A stretch of DNA of 64,000 nucleotides from Zasmidium citrigriseum (GCA_002786025.1 NHNW01000012.1:62001-126000); one strand, 5' to 3'. Positions 10,273-21,510 are shown, numbered from the stretch's first letter. The notes: generated by a model not told the origin, from the letters alone. A program made the numbers and translations.

Positions 10273-11565
10273 ATGGAGGGAGTCAATGGCTTCACGGCTG
10301 TCAACCCCACACCGGCCCACCAACCATCCGCCCCTTTGCCCACCCCCGCGTCCACGGCTGGCACCAAGAGGAAGCGAGAGTCTAAGGGTGCTCTCAAGTT
10401 CTACGCAGTCCGTGTCGGCAAGGAGCCTGGCATCTACCACTCCTGGGCAGAATGCCTCGACCAAGTTCGCGGCTTCCCCAAGGCCATGTTCAAGTCGTTT
10501 ACCTCCCTCACGGACGCCGAGAACTTTGTCAACAATGAGGGAACTACCGGAAGTGAATCGAAGGTGACCAAGTACTATGGAGTGCAGTCGGGGCGGAATC
10601 CAGGCGTGTACACGAGCTGGCAAGATGTGTTGGACCAGATTACGGGTTGGAAGGGGCCGAAGCATAGAGGATTCAAGACGAGAACAGAGGCAGAGCAATA
10701 CGTGGCAGAGGGACGAATGAGTGGATATGATGCACCGGTGGGCAGCATTGAATCCATGGAACCTACACAGAAGAAGGCCAAGAGTGGAAAGTCGAAGAAG
10801 GCGAGTGGGATCAAGGATGAGGGCAGCTCGCCTTTGGGTATGGAACAAGGAGAGTACGAGCCTGGAGAAGCTCCACTGCCTGAGGATGTCGAGGACGGCT
10901 TCGATACGTCGATTACGCTGGATCACACTACCAATGGCGCCCGATACAAGACCCGAGAGGAACGCGAAGCTATAACCTACCAGGCCGTCCGCCCTGTCAG
11001 AGACGCTCCGATACGAATATACACGGACGGGAGCTCATTGAGTAATGGCCGGACGAATGCGTGGGGAGGAGTTGGCGTCTACTTTGGCCCGAGTGATAGG
11101 CGCAACATCAGCGAGCCGCTTGAAGGTGTCAAGCAGACGAACCAGCGAGCCGAGTTGACTGCGATTGTGAGAGCTCTGGAAGTGGCGCCGAAGGATCGAA
11201 AGATTGTGATTGTTACGGACAGCAAGTACTCGATCGACTGCGTCACGGATTGGTTCCACAACTGGCAGCGGAACAACTGGGTCAATTCCTCGAAGAAGTC
11301 CGTCGAGAACAAAGACCTTATCCAGAAGATCCTCGATATGCTGGAGGAACGCATCATTCTGAACCGACCTCGAATGGATGCCAGCGAGGAGAACATGGTT
11401 CCGGAAGACAAGAAGGCGTACTGGGATCGGGGTCCTGGTGGTGTGAGGTTCGAATGGGTCAAGGGTCACGACAAGGATGAGGGCAACAATGCGGCGGATA
11501 GTCTCGCTGTTGCCGGTGCCCGTGCAGCGCAGGAATTTGGCGTTGATGTCGGCTTGGAGGATTGA
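10273..11565 (+). CDS. Ribonuclease H1 with two hybrid-binding domains
   Basis: Degrades the RNA strand of RNA-DNA hybrids, such as R-loops and primers. The true ATG is at 10273 (MEGVNGFTAV), giving 430 aa. Two copies of the N-terminal hybrid-binding module are visible: FYAVRVGKEPGIYHSWAECL (about residues 43-62) and YYGVQSGRNPGVYTSWQDVL (about 101-120). A Lys-rich linker leads to the catalytic domain, whose four acidic residues are all present in context: D252 (IYTDGSSL), E294 (NQRAELTAI), D316 (IVTDSKYSI) and D409 (NNAADSLAV), with the flexible-loop His in VKGHDKDEG. Two hybrid-binding modules are normal for ascomycete RNase H1. A mitochondrial isoform would need an upstream exon or a non-ATG start, and I cannot confirm either. 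Confidence 0.93.
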   Translation: MEGVNGFTAVNPTPAHQPSAPLPTPASTAGTKRKRESKGALKFYAVRVGKEPGIYHSWAECLDQVRGFPKAMFKSFTSLTDAENFVNNEGTTGSESKVTKYYGVQSGRNPGVYTSWQDVLDQITGWKGPKHRGFKTRTEAEQYVAEGRMSGYDAPVGSIESMEPTQKKAKSGKSKKASGIKDEGSSPLGMEQGEYEPGEAPLPEDVEDGFDTSITLDHTTNGARYKTREEREAITYQAVRPVRDAPIRIYTDGSSLSNGRTNAWGGVGVYFGPSDRRNISEPLEGVKQTNQRAELTAIVRALEVAPKDRKIVIVTDSKYSIDCVTDWFHNWQRNNWVNSSKKSVENKDLIQKILDMLEERIILNRPRMDASEENMVPEDKKAYWDRGPGGVRFEWVKGHDKDEGNNAADSLAVAGARAAQEFGVDVGLED

Positions 11566-11829
11566 GCAGTTTTGTTAGCGTTTTGGTCTTGCGGGATGTT
11601 TTGAGTGACGGGAGACAAAAGTTTTTGGCACCATGTCTCTTGGGAGACGATACAGGCTCGCCACCGGAGGGGTCTTGTCTCGGCGCTTGGTCGAGGTTGG
11701 GAGGACAGAGAGACCAAAAGTTTAGGAGGAATGATCATGTGAATGATCACGAAGCAAATGCTGTTCAAGACTTCGATGATTCTGTTCACGTATCATACAC
11801 TCGGCTACACCACCAGCGTGTGCCCATTC

Positions 11830-12624
11830 TCAGGCTTGAGTCCACGGCATGGCCCTATGCCAAACATCATATCCACATTCAACCCCCCTTCCCCTCAAAG
11901 CCATTGCATCTGACATCGAAGAAGGTCTATCTTCCATGACCTTCTTCAATTCCCTCAATCCCTCCCCTTCAACATCCCGACTGCCCAGAACACAATCGCC
12001 CCTTCGGCGCCAAACCTCGCCCCCTGACACGAAGAAGCACAGCTTCTGCACCATGTCCTCCCCAAGCCCCTCCGCGACCTCCATCAAGAACCCTTCCCAC
12101 TGCCCCTGAAACGTATCGAACTTCCAAACACCAATTTCAAGACTCCTCACGCTCGGGACCAGATCCCTTAGAGCGTTCAGCGCAGGTGTAAAGCCGAAGC
12201 GATTCCAACTCGAAAGGCGCACGCGCGTGAGCAGGCTCCGATTCCGCGGCCCGATGAGCTGCAGGAAAGGTTTCACTGAAGGCATGGTGGTGAAGTCGAA
12301 GGTGTTCTTTGTATAGAGAGTATAGGAAACTTCCAAGTGGATCTGGCGACAGGTGAGGAGGATGCTGAGGCCCGTCGCCGAAGCGTAGGGAGTGGGCAGT
12401 TCGAACGTGACGCTGCGGCGGCGGCGGATTGTTGAGTTGTTGTTGTGAGTGATGGCCACGAGGCCTTTGGGTGTCGTTCGCTGCTCGGAGAAGTCTTTCG
12501 AGGGAATCGTTTGATTGTAGCTGATCAGGATTCTTTGCCGCACGAGGAGATGGTGGTAGATTTTCTCGCGGAGTTCGGCGGGGAGGGAGAGGAAGGGGAA
12601 GGTGTTTTTGTGTTGATCGTCCAT
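11830..12624 (-). CDS. F-box-like (2EXR-type) protein, 264 aa
   Basis: Unnamed fungal family protein. The N-terminus (FPFLSLPAELREKIYHHLL, about residues 9-27) is the LP-x-E-L-R-x-x-I-Y helix of F-box-like/2EXR proteins, which occur in large numbers in Dothideomycetes and are mostly uncharacterised. A second conserved patch, LSILLTCRQIHLEVSYTLY (about 85-103), is typical of the same proteins. The rest is predicted globular without recognisable catalytic residues. An SCF-adaptor role is possible but unproven. A second member of this class lies at 36727-37593. Confidence 0.7.
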   Translation of the reverse strand: MDDQHKNTFPFLSLPAELREKIYHHLLVRQRILISYNQTIPSKDFSEQRTTPKGLVAITHNNNSTIRRRRSVTFELPTPYASATGLSILLTCRQIHLEVSYTLYTKNTFDFTTMPSVKPFLQLIGPRNRSLLTRVRLSSWNRFGFTPALNALRDLVPSVRSLEIGVWKFDTFQGQWEGFLMEVAEGLGEDMVQKLCFFVSGGEVWRRRGDCVLGSRDVEGEGLRELKKVMEDRPSSMSDAMALRGRGVECGYDVWHRAMPWTQA

Positions 12625-14939
12625 GGCTTCGTGTTGAATGTGATGTTACGGGCGGTGCTTGATAGCGAATTTCTGATTCTGGTTCTCTTGCGATTGTTCA
12701 CTTGGCCGTCGGAGCTGCCTCTCGTGCTGTCTTATCCACCTGTACAGATGTGCTGCTAAGAGATCAGAATCGTAATCGATAACCTATTACCGGCAGCTCT
12801 TTTCGCCGTCATCGTCTGAGTATGGAAGCACTTCAGCCTGACTTTCCGAGATGTCTGGGCAGAGGGATGGAAAGCCTGACTGAATGCTGAAAACTATCCG
12901 TCCGGATCACTGAACACCTACTATTTCATTGCTGAGCTTCGCCGACTTGGCGAAAAGTTGTGCGTGGGATGAAATTAGCCATGACATCGCTCTCGCACAG
13001 CGATACTGATGTCCCCGGACTCTTGGTGATGACAGGTGCAACAACCTTTGCACGCCAGTCCATAAAGACTCTTCGAGGAGCGCTCCCTCTTTTCGCGCCT
13101 TCCTGCGAGGGAATCTAGTTGTCTTGATGCCTGTGCTGCAGTGGCGTGGACGTGTTGTCATTCGGTGCCCGGTCGAGTGATGTGTTGCTATTCGTTACAT
13201 GCAGGCTTCCCAGATGCCCGTTGCTTCAAAAGGGTGTTGGTCGACGTCGCCTACATGACGCTGCACGCTTGGCAGAGGCAATGTTGTTGCATTAGGATTT
13301 CGGGGTGTTATGTTTCTGTCTTTGTTTGTCTCCGCGGCGGGTTTCTTCCAAGTTGTGCAGATCGAAGCAGACGTGGCATGCCAAGGCGGTTCTCGTCGGT
13401 CAGCGACACGTCAGGGGAGATCTTACGCGGAAGAGAAGAAGAACTCTCAAATACCCTCGCTGCGAGTAGGCTAATGAAATCATAGCTTACCGATGGCTTG
13501 TGGTCAACGTGCAAGACGTGTTGGTCCTTGGATCATTGGCATAGGACATGCTACACCATGGCGAGACAGGCTGATCAATCATGTTTGCCAATCCATCCAA
13601 ATAACTGGCGAGGAGGTTCTGCGGCTTCTTGGCTCTGTGTTTGGTTCAACGAGGTGTTTGGAGTCAGTCTCATGTCGTACGATGCCACCACGGTCAGGGT
13701 CAACAATCGAGCATCGACGACTTGGCGTTTGAAGTCAAGACGCAGCAAACGCTGATAGATCATCCATCGGCGACGCTTATCCAGCCTTCTTGAAGCCAGC
13801 CGGTGAGTTCCATCTTGGCTCCAAGAGATGTCGTCCACTTTGGGGGATGTTGAGAATTCTGAACCAAGAGCAGCAAGCGCAACGTCCCCCAGATTGCGCC
13901 GTCCGAAATGAAGTGCTGGTGCCAAGTAGCCTATCAGCAAGGTTATCGTGGCGGGATCTCGTAGCCAAGAGTTGACGGGTGGAAGCACTGGCGGAGCGGC
14001 GCGATGTCGCGGACGTTGAGGTGCAACACGGGGGTGATGAGGGCCAAGAGCGCGGAAGGCCTATTTGAGGCGACGGATAGCGATTGTAGCAGGGAGATGG
14101 GATTGGCGCGGGATGGTCGTGTCGCAGAGACAGCACAGCGAGGGAGAGTCTCGGCCATCATCTCAGCTTCCAAGGTCGAAGCGGCGAGGATGAGGATGAT
14201 AAGACAGGGCTGGTCGTGGACAGCGTCATGTGCGATGAGGCTCAAGTGCGCGTGTAGGCAGCCGCGCAATAGATTGGCGGCGGAGCGGACGCGTTGGCGG
14301 CAGGGCGCCGATGCGGCAGCTCGACTTGCATGTGCATGTACAAGGTACTCTTCCAGACTCCTCCAAAAGCAACAAGTCGCTGAGCTGTTCTGCGCCGTGT
14401 GCTCGTCTCCTCACCATCTTCGTTCCTGTCTTCCTCAAGCTCGTCGTCGTCGTCGTCGCCGCCTGGACGAAGGCCGAGTCCGCAGAGCCGCGAAGATGAC
14501 TGGTACCTGAGAGTCACGCCCGGATCAGCAGCTCTCAGGCACATGCACACATGGGAGCGAAAGTCTAAAAAAGTCCCAAGATTTCGAGAATTCCGGCCCA
14601 GCGTTGCCGCCATCTGCCATCCAGCTGTTCCATATATTCCACCACCCGTCGCCGGGTTCGGCGCGTGTCCAGGTCAACGCATGCACAATCGAGCACACGA
14701 CACCAAAACTGCCGTCTGCTCCATCCTCCGCCTGCTCTCCTCCACACTCTGGTTCTTTGCAGAGAAATCTCGAGCGAGCGCAGCCGCGACGCAGGCCCGC
14801 CCCAACCATAACCCTGGCCTGTCGGACGAGCTTCTCCAATCGATACCGCGCTCAGTAGCGTCATCCCGCACGCAGCCAGCAGATCTCGTGCTATTTTTTG
14901 ACCCACGTTGCCCTTACTTCGCCGCTGTCGGGCCAGGAA
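12625..14939. other. 2.3 kb intergenic region upstream of PFK-2/FBPase-2
   Basis: Both flanking genes have their 5' ends here. Several short frames exist on both strands but none has a recognisable motif, a plausible ATG and fungal-like composition together. A TCG microsatellite lies at 14441-14460. The last 400 bases contain ATGs in one frame (14543 and 14681) that run past the PFK-2 start codon to a stop at 14968. Confidence 0.4.
14441..14460. repeat. TCG trinucleotide microsatellite
   Basis: Six tandem TCG units in the upstream region of the PFK-2/FBPase-2 gene. Confidence 0.8.
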
Positions 14940-14968
14940 ATGCCACACGATACTCTCTGGGCCGCTGA
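14681..14968 (+). promoter_or_regulatory. Upstream ORF overlapping the PFK-2 start codon
   Basis: An ATG at 14681 opens 95 codons that end at a TGA at 14968, overlapping the first 29 bases of the main ORF (ATG 14940) in another frame. An in-frame ATG at 14543 could extend it. If included in the mRNA, such an overlapping uORF would reduce main-ORF translation unless bypassed by leaky scanning. Whether the transcript starts upstream of it cannot be seen. Confidence 0.4.
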
Positions 14969-17483
14969 ACCTCCTCCGACCGCAGACGGCCATGTTGTCC
15001 TCGAGTCACCGCCGCTGAACATTCATAGCAACGGCACCTGTTCCTGCGTCCTAGAGGATAACTCACCAGTAGGAGATTTCCGTCGCCGACAGAGCCAGCA
15101 GTCATTGCTAGCGAAGCAGGCTATGACGACCAATTCCAACCAGTCTGAGCTACGGCGGTGGAGCAACGAAGTCGCGCCGGACGATAAGCAAGTGGACCAG
15201 CTACGAAATACTCTCGACCAGACCCTCTCTCCCTCGGCCGCTACGGTGCGAGACCCAAATTCTTCAAATGTCACTGTGCGCTCTTCCCACGATGGCCTCC
15301 TCTCTTCAGACATCAAACGCCTCCCGCCGCAGACACGAGGCTCTCTCGCTGCGGCTATGAACGGCACATTGCCTGAAGTGCCCAGGACATTGTCAGCGAC
15401 CATGGCAAACAACGACACACCTGCTACGACCGCTCCAAGCAGTCCGCGCCTCATGGGTAACACATCGGCACCGCCCAGCAGCGCTGGCTCCGACACGCCT
15501 GTCGCGAAACTCCCCATGCCAATCCGACAGAACTCGGGTACGAGCACGCCGCGCGTGCGACCAACCACCCTCGATATCCCCGGCCTGACCAAGAGCAAAG
15601 TCTCACCCGACGGTCGAATCGCCTCGAGGGACGTCGGGTCCAAGTTGGTCATTGTCATGGTTGGCCTGCCTGCTCGAGGCAAGAGCTACATCACAAAGAA
15701 GCTGGCGCGCTATCTCAACTGGCTGCAGCACGACACAAGAATCTTCAACGTGGGTGAGAGGCGGCGTGTCGTGGCTGGAGGCCCGAACAGCCTGGAGAAG
15801 ACCAGGAGCCAACAGCAGCGGGAAGATGGCCACGACCCGCATCGACCGAGTGTCCTCGACATCGCCAAAGCCGATCCCGTGTACACCTCGCACAACTCCG
15901 ACGCGAAGCAAGAGCTTAGCAAGAGCACGAGCGCGACTGACAGACAACACTCTGTTGCGCAGCTGATGCTGAACGACGATGAGGCCATCGAAGCCCCCGG
16001 AACTCCACCACGAAGTACCACAGAGACCCAACCTCCAGAAATCAACGGCAACACCAACCACGACAGAGACGAACTTGGCACGCCACCACCTCAGCATAGG
16101 AAGCCGAGCATGGCGACTGTAGTCCTGTCCAAGGATGCACCAGAAGAGCAGGCGAAAGAGGACGAGAGCATGGAGCAGAATGCATCATTCTTCGACCCAC
16201 AGAACAAGAGGGCTGCGCAGATTCGAGAGCAGGTTGCTCGAGAGACGCTCGATGAGCTGTTGGACTACATCCTGTATGAGAACGGCAGTGTGGGTATCCT
16301 AGATGCCACGAACAGCACCATGGAGCGGCGCAAGATGATCATGGATCGGATCAGAGAGCGAGCTGGCCAACAGCTAAACGTTCTGTTCCTCGAGTCCAGC
16401 TGCGTCGACCAGGACCTGCTGGAGGCCAACATGCGGTTGAAGCTGAACGGTCCCGACTACAAGGAGATGGACCCAGTGATCGCATTGGAGGACTTCAAGA
16501 AGCGAGTGCATGAGTACGAGAAGTCGTACGTGCCACTTGGCGAGTATGAGGAGAAAAACAACATGCCATATATCCAAATGATCGACGTTGGCCGGAAAGT
16601 CATCAGCCACCAAATCAAGGGATTCTTGATGGCACAGGCCAACTACTACCTCCTCAACTTCAACCTTGCACCGCGACAGATCTGGATCACCAGGCATGGT
16701 CTGAGCATGGACAACGTATCGGGCAAGATTGGTGGCGACAGTGATCTTGCTCCAGAAGGTCACCAGTACGCCCGATCGCTTACGAGATTCATCGAACAGA
16801 AGAGACAGGAATGGGATCTCAAGCAGATCGAGAATCTCCGAAATACCCACTTCCCGCCACAGCCGGGAGATGTGACACCGCCAAATCCATATTACAACCC
16901 TCAGTCACCCAGCTCAGAGAACGGCTCAACCGTCACCGACGCCACAGATCTCGGCTACGAGCCCAAGGCTTTCTGCGTATGGACATCCATGCTCAAGCGC
17001 AGCATCCAAACCGCCCAATACTTCAACGACGAGGAGTACGATACGAAGCAAATGCGTATGCTGGACGAGCTCAACGCCGGCGTCATGGAAGGCCTCACCT
17101 ACTCTTGCATCTCCACCCAATACCCTGAAGAGTACCAGTCCCGAAAACGGGACAAGCTTCACTATCGCTATCCAGGTCCAGGAGGCGAGGGCTACCTCGA
17201 TATCATCAACCGCCTTCGGCCCGTCATCGTGGAGCTGGAACGCATGGAAGACCACGTCCTGCTCATAGGACACCGCAGCGTGGCTCGTGTCCTGCTGGCC
17301 TACTTCCGCGGGCTTGGTAGAGAGCAGGTGGCGGATCTCGACGTGCCGATTGGAATCTTGTGGTGCCTGGAACCAAAGCCGTATGGTGTTGACTTCCATG
17401 CCTACCAGTGGGATAAGGCCACCGAGTGGTTCTACGAGATTCCGGATTTCAAGCTCAAGCGGGCGGAAGATGACATGCTTTGA
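14940..17483 (+). CDS. 6-phosphofructo-2-kinase / fructose-2,6-bisphosphatase
   Basis: Bifunctional enzyme that sets the level of fructose-2,6-bisphosphate, the switch between glycolysis and gluconeogenesis. The first ATG in frame is at 14940, giving 847 aa. Residues 1-230 are Ser/Thr/Pro-rich and look disordered. The kinase domain has a P-loop, GLPARGKS (242-249), then FNVGERRR (269-276). A low-complexity insert of about 135 residues precedes FFDPQNKRAAQIREQ (from 417), and the kinase domain resumes with ILDATNST. The phosphatase half keeps the RHG motif with H586, E717 (AGVMEGLTY) and H778 (LIGHRSVARVLLAYF). All three residues corresponding to the catalytic His-Glu-His triad are present, unlike yeast Pfk26, so FBPase-2 activity is plausible. 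A long uORF overlaps its start. Confidence 0.92.
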   Translation: MPHDTLWAAEPPPTADGHVVLESPPLNIHSNGTCSCVLEDNSPVGDFRRRQSQQSLLAKQAMTTNSNQSELRRWSNEVAPDDKQVDQLRNTLDQTLSPSAATVRDPNSSNVTVRSSHDGLLSSDIKRLPPQTRGSLAAAMNGTLPEVPRTLSATMANNDTPATTAPSSPRLMGNTSAPPSSAGSDTPVAKLPMPIRQNSGTSTPRVRPTTLDIPGLTKSKVSPDGRIASRDVGSKLVIVMVGLPARGKSYITKKLARYLNWLQHDTRIFNVGERRRVVAGGPNSLEKTRSQQQREDGHDPHRPSVLDIAKADPVYTSHNSDAKQELSKSTSATDRQHSVAQLMLNDDEAIEAPGTPPRSTTETQPPEINGNTNHDRDELGTPPPQHRKPSMATVVLSKDAPEEQAKEDESMEQNASFFDPQNKRAAQIREQVARETLDELLDYILYENGSVGILDATNSTMERRKMIMDRIRERAGQQLNVLFLESSCVDQDLLEANMRLKLNGPDYKEMDPVIALEDFKKRVHEYEKSYVPLGEYEEKNNMPYIQMIDVGRKVISHQIKGFLMAQANYYLLNFNLAPRQIWITRHGLSMDNVSGKIGGDSDLAPEGHQYARSLTRFIEQKRQEWDLKQIENLRNTHFPPQPGDVTPPNPYYNPQSPSSENGSTVTDATDLGYEPKAFCVWTSMLKRSIQTAQYFNDEEYDTKQMRMLDELNAGVMEGLTYSCISTQYPEEYQSRKRDKLHYRYPGPGGEGYLDIINRLRPVIVELERMEDHVLLIGHRSVARVLLAYFRGLGREQVADLDVPIGILWCLEPKPYGVDFHAYQWDKATEWFYEIPDFKLKRAEDDML

Positions 17484-17887
17484 TGAGGAGACGAAGGTGG
17501 TGTAAGATGATGTAAGATGAATTGGTGATTTATTGGATGCGAAGTGCGATGCGAGGGTGTTCTTTTGGACCTCGATGATACAGAGTTCCAGACGAGATGA
17601 GACGAGGGGTGTGTGCGATATGATATTAGGGGCGATGGGGAATATTTGATGTACACCGTCGTATTAGCGAGGCGTTTTTGGAGCGGTCATACGAAACCAC
17701 GATCAACAGAACCGGCATAGACGAATAGATACGTTCGGTCTGGTGGGAAATTCAAGCGATGCTACACTCTTCCAAATGGTTATACCCAGTCTACATGCTC
17801 TCTTGCTATGTTCTCACATGCAACAGTCTATGATCTGACCCTTCCCCATGCTATGCGAACATGTGTCTCTCGATTCGTTGAGGACGC
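17484..17887. other. Convergent intergenic region PFK-2/carnitine acetyltransferase
   Basis: About 400 bases between convergent stop codons, presumably 3' UTRs. Nothing else is seen. Confidence 0.4.
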
Positions 17888-20418
17888 TCAGTATTCCATC
17901 AAACGCAACTTCTTGCCAACCTCCCTCCTCGCAGCGACCTTCTCACTCGGTCGTTCGCCACCTTCATCCTTGGCACGAAGTGCCTGGAGCAGCATGCCGG
18001 CATCGAAGAAGCCATCTGCAAAGACAAGTCAGTAATCAGCCAAACTCCAAATAAGATTCTTCTCGACTTACATCCACCCAACTCATCATCACTCGCAACC
18101 CCACTATCCCCCTCAGGCGTCTTCCCCGTTGCCGCCCCAGCCTCACCCACAACCCTCCCGCGACTCTTAACCCTCTGCCCCTTAGGCCTCTTCTCCTCCG
18201 CCTCCCTGGCGCGACTCGCTTGCTTATCCGTACTCGTACCCCTACGATGCGTCTGGCGCAACAACTTCCTCACTTCCAAAAAGTAACTCTCCAAAGCATC
18301 GATGTAGCGTTTCGTCTGTCGATGCTTGCTGCTCGCACAGATGGATACGCTGCCGTCTTTGATGATGTACCCGATGCCGAAACCGTCGCCGGACGTTGGG
18401 CCAAAGCCGAAGTGCCGGAGGGAGGGGTTGCCGCAGTTGGAGGTGCTGAGGATGGTGTTGTTGATGCGGTCGTAGCCTGGGTCGGCGAAGATGGCTGGAA
18501 GGGCGGGCTGTTGGGTTCGTGGGGGTGATTGGCTTGTGGACTGAGTGCTGCCCTCGTCGCTGGCGACGCTGTTGCGGTTGGGGGAGGGGCCTACGCTGTT
18601 TTGGTCTCGATCGCTGGTGGGACTGCTCCAGCCGTTGGTGCTGCGTCCGTCGCCGTCGTTGCTGGTGAAGTCGGCGTCGCCGTCTACTTGGCGTTGCCAG
18701 AGGCACATCAGGGCGTAGAGATGGCGGTCGTGACCTTGAGCTTTGGCGCACTCCTTTGTCAAGGCTGCGTGCTTCTCGCACGCCTTCTTCAGAGCTTCGA
18801 TTTTCTTTGCTGGCGACGTGTCTGCCCAGAAGGTGCGGATGAAGTCTACACTCTCTTGTGTGACAGACCGCACGGCTTCTGTTCGTCCGTGGTAGAAGAA
18901 CTTGGTCATTGCTGGCTCGTACACACTCTCGATGCGTCCGTACATCCCGTAGTAAGCTGCTTGGAAGGCCATCTGGACGAAAGCGTCTGGAGAGAAGCCA
19001 CACGATGTCATGAAGTTCTTGCCATATTGACCAAACTCCAGTGTGTAGAACTCGTTCTGCTGGATCAGATCTGCCAGCCGAGTCTCTGCGAATCGTACTG
19101 CCGTCGCCAACTCAGGTACCATGTCCCACTCCAACTTGTGAGGCGTTGTACTAACATCGCCAAAGCTCGCTGGGTCGCGCTTGGATGGATCGGGGCTTTG
19201 TGATGCCCACAGTGAAGGTGCTTGTCCGTTGATCGTTCGAGCAAAGCGGAGGATTGTATCTGTGTATACGTCTGATGCAAATCGAAGGACTGTATGACCG
19301 TCGACACCGGTATGCTCGAAATTGATGCCAGCACTGCCGTTCTTGCAAACGATGATCTGTAGCTTGTCGTACCATCTGTTGGTACATGTTCCGACCTGGA
19401 CGCCACGTTCGATCTGCGAGGTGCCACAAAGGATGTTCATGCATAAGTCGGAGCTGTTCTGTGGCTCGGTGTAATCCAGACAAAGGATGAAAAGCGCCGA
19501 GTCCACGATGTTGAGGCAGTCACTGTTGTTTGACCCGTCGTCTTTGCTAATGAGCTCCCGCAAACTAGACCAGATCTTGCGGTTTTCAGTGCTCAGCACG
19601 CCGAGTGCACCTTTTGCTGCGTCGTAGATTGGCATTTGATCGGCGTCTTCCGATATGACTTGCAAGTTCAAGCTGACGTCCTTTTCTGTCATGACCAGAT
19701 CATTGTTGTCGTCCAATACATCAAACCAATAGAACTGCCCGCGACATAAAACAACAATGTGCTTCGATGATGGATCCTGGCCAATATGACATCCATTCTC
19801 CGTAGGTATACGTGCAGTTCCAAAGAGTCGTGAGTATTGGTACATATCCAATGGCTGTCCACGGACCTGGTCTGGTGGAAGCTCTTCTTTCCGAACAGCA
19901 CGGACGAAAGACAGCGCCGAAATTACGAGAGATGCCGCTCGTGTCACTTGGTTGTTTCTGGCGGGAGTCGGATCATCCTCAAGAAGGAAGAATGGGTTCA
20001 GGTTGAGCACAACGGGGTTGTCGTAGTTCAGATAAGAGTCGTACCCTGAATCATGTTAGAGGCTACAATCAGGCATGGACTTTGAAAACTTACAGAACTG
20101 CTCAATGTAGCTGCTCTTCCCCTCCGAGTAGTTCTTTAGCTTCTCTTGCAGCTCAGGGCCATCCGTTCGAAGGAACTCATTGACGGCTCGTTCAGTTTCA
20201 GCATGTTCCCTCGCGTTCTGAAGAGGATACAGGGAAGCCAAATATCTCTTGCAGGTTGCTTCGAGATCCGGGATTGGAAGTTTGGGAAGCTTCTCTTGTG
20301 CTGCGAATGTGATTCCCGGATTGGAGTCGTTCAACGATTCACTTCCCAAAGGATCACGCTTCTCCTTGGCAAAACTTTGAGTCGTCTCCTTTGCGCTGGC
20401 TTCTGATCGATCCGCCAT
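17888..20418 (-). CDS. Carnitine O-acetyltransferase (Yat2/FacC-like), three exons
   Basis: Transfers acetyl groups between CoA and carnitine so that acetyl units can cross organelle membranes; in Aspergillus this class is needed for growth on acetate and fatty acids. Exons 20418-20094, 20045-18072 and 18015-17888 give 808 aa with exact phase. The ATG at 20418 sits in a perfect Kozak context (GCCACCATGG). The substrate-tunnel motif EQFWYDSYLNYDNPVVLNLN spans the first junction. The catalytic His is H353 in NFEHTGVDGH. A Ser/Asn-rich low-complexity segment (about 585-640) splits the C-terminal part. There is no peroxisomal SKL-type ending (it ends LRLMEY) and no clear mitochondrial presequence, which favours the cytosolic Yat2/FacC type. 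Confidence 0.88.
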
Positions 20419-21510
20419 GGTGGCAGAGTCACGTCGGTTCGAGTTCACGATCTGCTCGTCTATGGAGGGGAATTGGCGAACTGGAGACATGATAAGTGTA
20501 AGCATTGGATCTAGCTATGCAATGGAGACACGAGCGTGGCAATGGACAAGCCACGCAGGCGGATACGGAAGAAGTAGTGACAATCTTGGTGGTAATAGGC
20601 CGGCATTGATAAGGAGTTAAGAAACAACCGACATGGTCCTGCACGGCCAAAGCGTGGACTGAATGAAGTCTCGGAATGGAGCAAAGGAGCACAGGTCCTT
20701 AGATAGATATTGCAAATCCAGCCCCGCCTAGGAAGAACAGTGCCTGAGCAATCTGGGCTCGCATCTGACGTCGTGAGAGACCGAGCGACATGTGAATGCC
20801 GGCCAGGTGTGAGGCAGCGAGCGAGCAGCACGTGGGGATCGCCGTTGCGCCGAAAGTGCGGTGGTCTCTGGCCGGGCGAGGGAGAAGAGTAGGAAGCCAA
20901 CCAACAACTGACCTGCTCAGCAGACGTCGACCCTGTGGCCGGCCTGGGGCGCCCACGCCCACGCTCCACCTCGGGAGAGGATGACAGCGGATTCGCTCTT
21001 CCACGGCTGAATCTTCCACGGCTATTTGCAATCGTAGGCCCACTGGGGTTCCGCCTGCACGGGCAGAACTGGTCGAAACACGGCGGCGGGCAGAGGGAAG
21101 TAGAAACAGGGCGCTAAAAGAGCTCGAGCTGCAGCAGGTGAGGCGAAAGGCGTAACTTCCGCAGGGATACGGAAGCTGTGTGATGGTCTTGGAGATCAGA
21201 TCGAGGGCTTGCGCCGGCGCTGCTGCTGTTGCTGTTGCTGCCGTCGAGACGAGGCTGGGGGAGGAAAAGAGCTTGTCGCGGACATGGCCAGGATATCGGC
21301 GGCGCGGTTTATATCACGGCAGCAGCAGTTTAGCGAGGCTTGTGATGGGTGCAAGTCGCCTGCGATGACGACGGCCAGACGTCCCGCGCGGAGGAGCGGA
21401 TGCTGGAGAAAGAAGGCTTGGCGCTTCTAGTCGCGTGCACCAGACGCCAGGCCAACATCCGTCCAGCCATCCACCATCGCAATCAATATTTCACGCGCGC
21501 GCGATGCCAG
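20419..21510. other. Divergent intergenic region carnitine acetyltransferase/RAD57
   Basis: About 1.1 kb. It contains a CACGTG near 20829, a GCTGTT-repeat tract near 21220-21240 and an ACGCGCGCGCG run immediately before the RAD57 start. Short frames look spurious. Confidence 0.4.

Noticed and set aside
13575..13988. 137-codon minus-strand frame
   Set aside because: Begins with GTG rather than ATG, carries no motif and lies in a region with many equivalent chance frames.
14004..14510. 168-codon plus-strand frame before PFK-2
   Set aside because: Arg/Cys-rich with no recognisable domain and overlapped by equally long frames on the other strand.
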